From Deltaproteobacteria bacterium (GTDB lineage Bacteria; Desulfobacterota; Syntrophia; Syntrophales; UBA2210): a stretch of DNA of 5,150 nt. Below the pieces are notes generated by a model. That model did no database searches and had not been told where the DNA came from. It was given only the letters and a program-made list of their open reading frames with translations. The translations under genes were made by a program, and so were the position numbers. How positions within the stretch are numbered: the first letter of the stretch is position 1; the number at the start of each line of letters is the position of its first letter. The stretch is from contig JAUVXT010000193.1 in assembly GCA_030603465.1 (NCBI GenBank), positions 1 through 5,150 of the forward strand, in the 5' to 3' direction. Of this stretch, positions 4,745 to 5,150 are shown one piece after another.

Positions 4745-5150
4745 TTTCCCTCGTCCCTTCGATTCTGATTTCGCCAAGGGTAAGGACTTTCCCCCGGACC
4801 TTACGCTCGTCGCCTCGACCATGCGGGCGAGACCGGCACACCACGAAGAGGACGGGTATCTTTCGGCGCGAAAAGTACCCCTCTACGGCGCGCAACGCAC
4901 TATCCTCTTCATAGGAGAAGTGGAGACAGCTCACGCCCCATGCGGGCTTGAAGCGTCGGCACAGCATATCGGCGAGACTGCCCTCTGAATTCATTTGCAA
5001 CCGCGCCAGAGCCTCCAGAAGGGATGACAGCTGTCGCGCATTTCTGCCTGTGGGCAGCATCGACGACCCCCCCTCCACCACGCCGTTGGTCGCAAATCCC
5101 ACCGCGTACCCCCGCTGATCGAACTGAACTGCCAGGGACGCAACCACCTC
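4725..5150 (-). CDS. DUF58 family protein, C-terminal part (start outside window)
   Basis: About 141 codons ending in TAG at 4725, with the frame open through the right edge of the window. The visible part begins E-V-V-A-S-L-A-V, followed by an RGYAVGFATNG segment and SSLLEALARLQ. This matches the late part of DUF58 proteins, where an alpha-helix (ASLA...), a strand with V-G-x-x-T-N-G and a conserved helix ending in L-A-x-L follow the von Willebrand A-like core. The characteristic DUF58 motif itself lies outside the window, so the call rests on this C-terminal pattern and on the overlapping DUF4129 gene, a classic pairing. The tail is strongly charged (many K, R and E). A GTG inside the frame at 5147 is not the start, because the frame continues upstream and the fragment is too short for the family. 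Confidence 0.75.
   Translation of the reverse strand, partial: EVVASLAVQFDQRGYAVGFATNGVVEGGSSMLPTGRNARQLSSLLEALARLQMNSEGSLADMLCRRFKPAWGVSCLHFSYEEDSALRAVEGYFSRRKIPVLFVVCRSRPHGRGDERKVRGKVLTLGEIRIEGTRENEKRKG

Noticed and set aside
4745..4822. 26-residue N-terminal extension of the DUF4129 protein
   Set aside because: It would overlap the DUF58 gene by 98 bp, adds a polar, low-complexity stretch, and is less likely than the ATG at 4744, which has a GAGG upstream and a 20-bp overlap typical of coupled genes.

Overview
The window is a bacterial chromosomal segment in which every supported gene lies on the minus strand, so transcription runs from right to left. The gene set suggests an anaerobic or syntrophic member of the Desulfobacterota (former Deltaproteobacteria): a GlcD/GlcE-type flavoprotein pair beside a class III CoA-transferase, strong AAGGAG ribosome binding sites, and moderate GC. 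This placement is inference; there is no rRNA or other phylogenetic marker.

In transcription order, the right end (5150 to 3296) holds the end of a DUF58 gene that overlaps a multi-pass membrane protein with a C-terminal DUF4129 domain. This is the end of a MoxR/DUF58/DUF4129-type operon, a cell-envelope-associated system of poorly defined function. A 275-bp AT-rich gap (3021-3295) follows. It holds a 24-bp imperfect inverted repeat (20 of 24 matching) around an 82-bp centre, plus candidate promoters for the next gene, a CaiB/BaiF family III CoA-transferase (1806-3020).

A second gap (1523-1805) contains a REP-like degenerate palindrome, a possible terminator, a good sigma-70-type promoter and an 11-base homopolymer (G11 on the transcribed strand) lying at the predicted transcript start. 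It leads into a GlcD-like FAD-linked 2-hydroxyacid oxidase (146-1522). After 30 bp comes the first 38 codons of a second FAD-binding subunit (GlcE-like), which runs off the left edge.

The metabolic reading is a 2-hydroxyacid (glycolate, lactate or similar) dehydrogenase complex made from glcD/glcE-type subunits, next to a CoA-transferase that may move CoA between carboxylic acids. The two units appear to be transcribed separately. However, their upstream regions share a promoter-like block (GCCTTGAC, then the 11-mer GATATTTTTGA at the same spacing, then ATTCA), which suggests common regulation. The most unusual observations are this shared block, the long inverted repeat in the caiB leader (possible paired operator, invertible segment or relic of a small mobile element), and the poly-G tract at the glcD transcript start. 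No CRISPR array, tRNA, rRNA, transposase or phage gene was seen.
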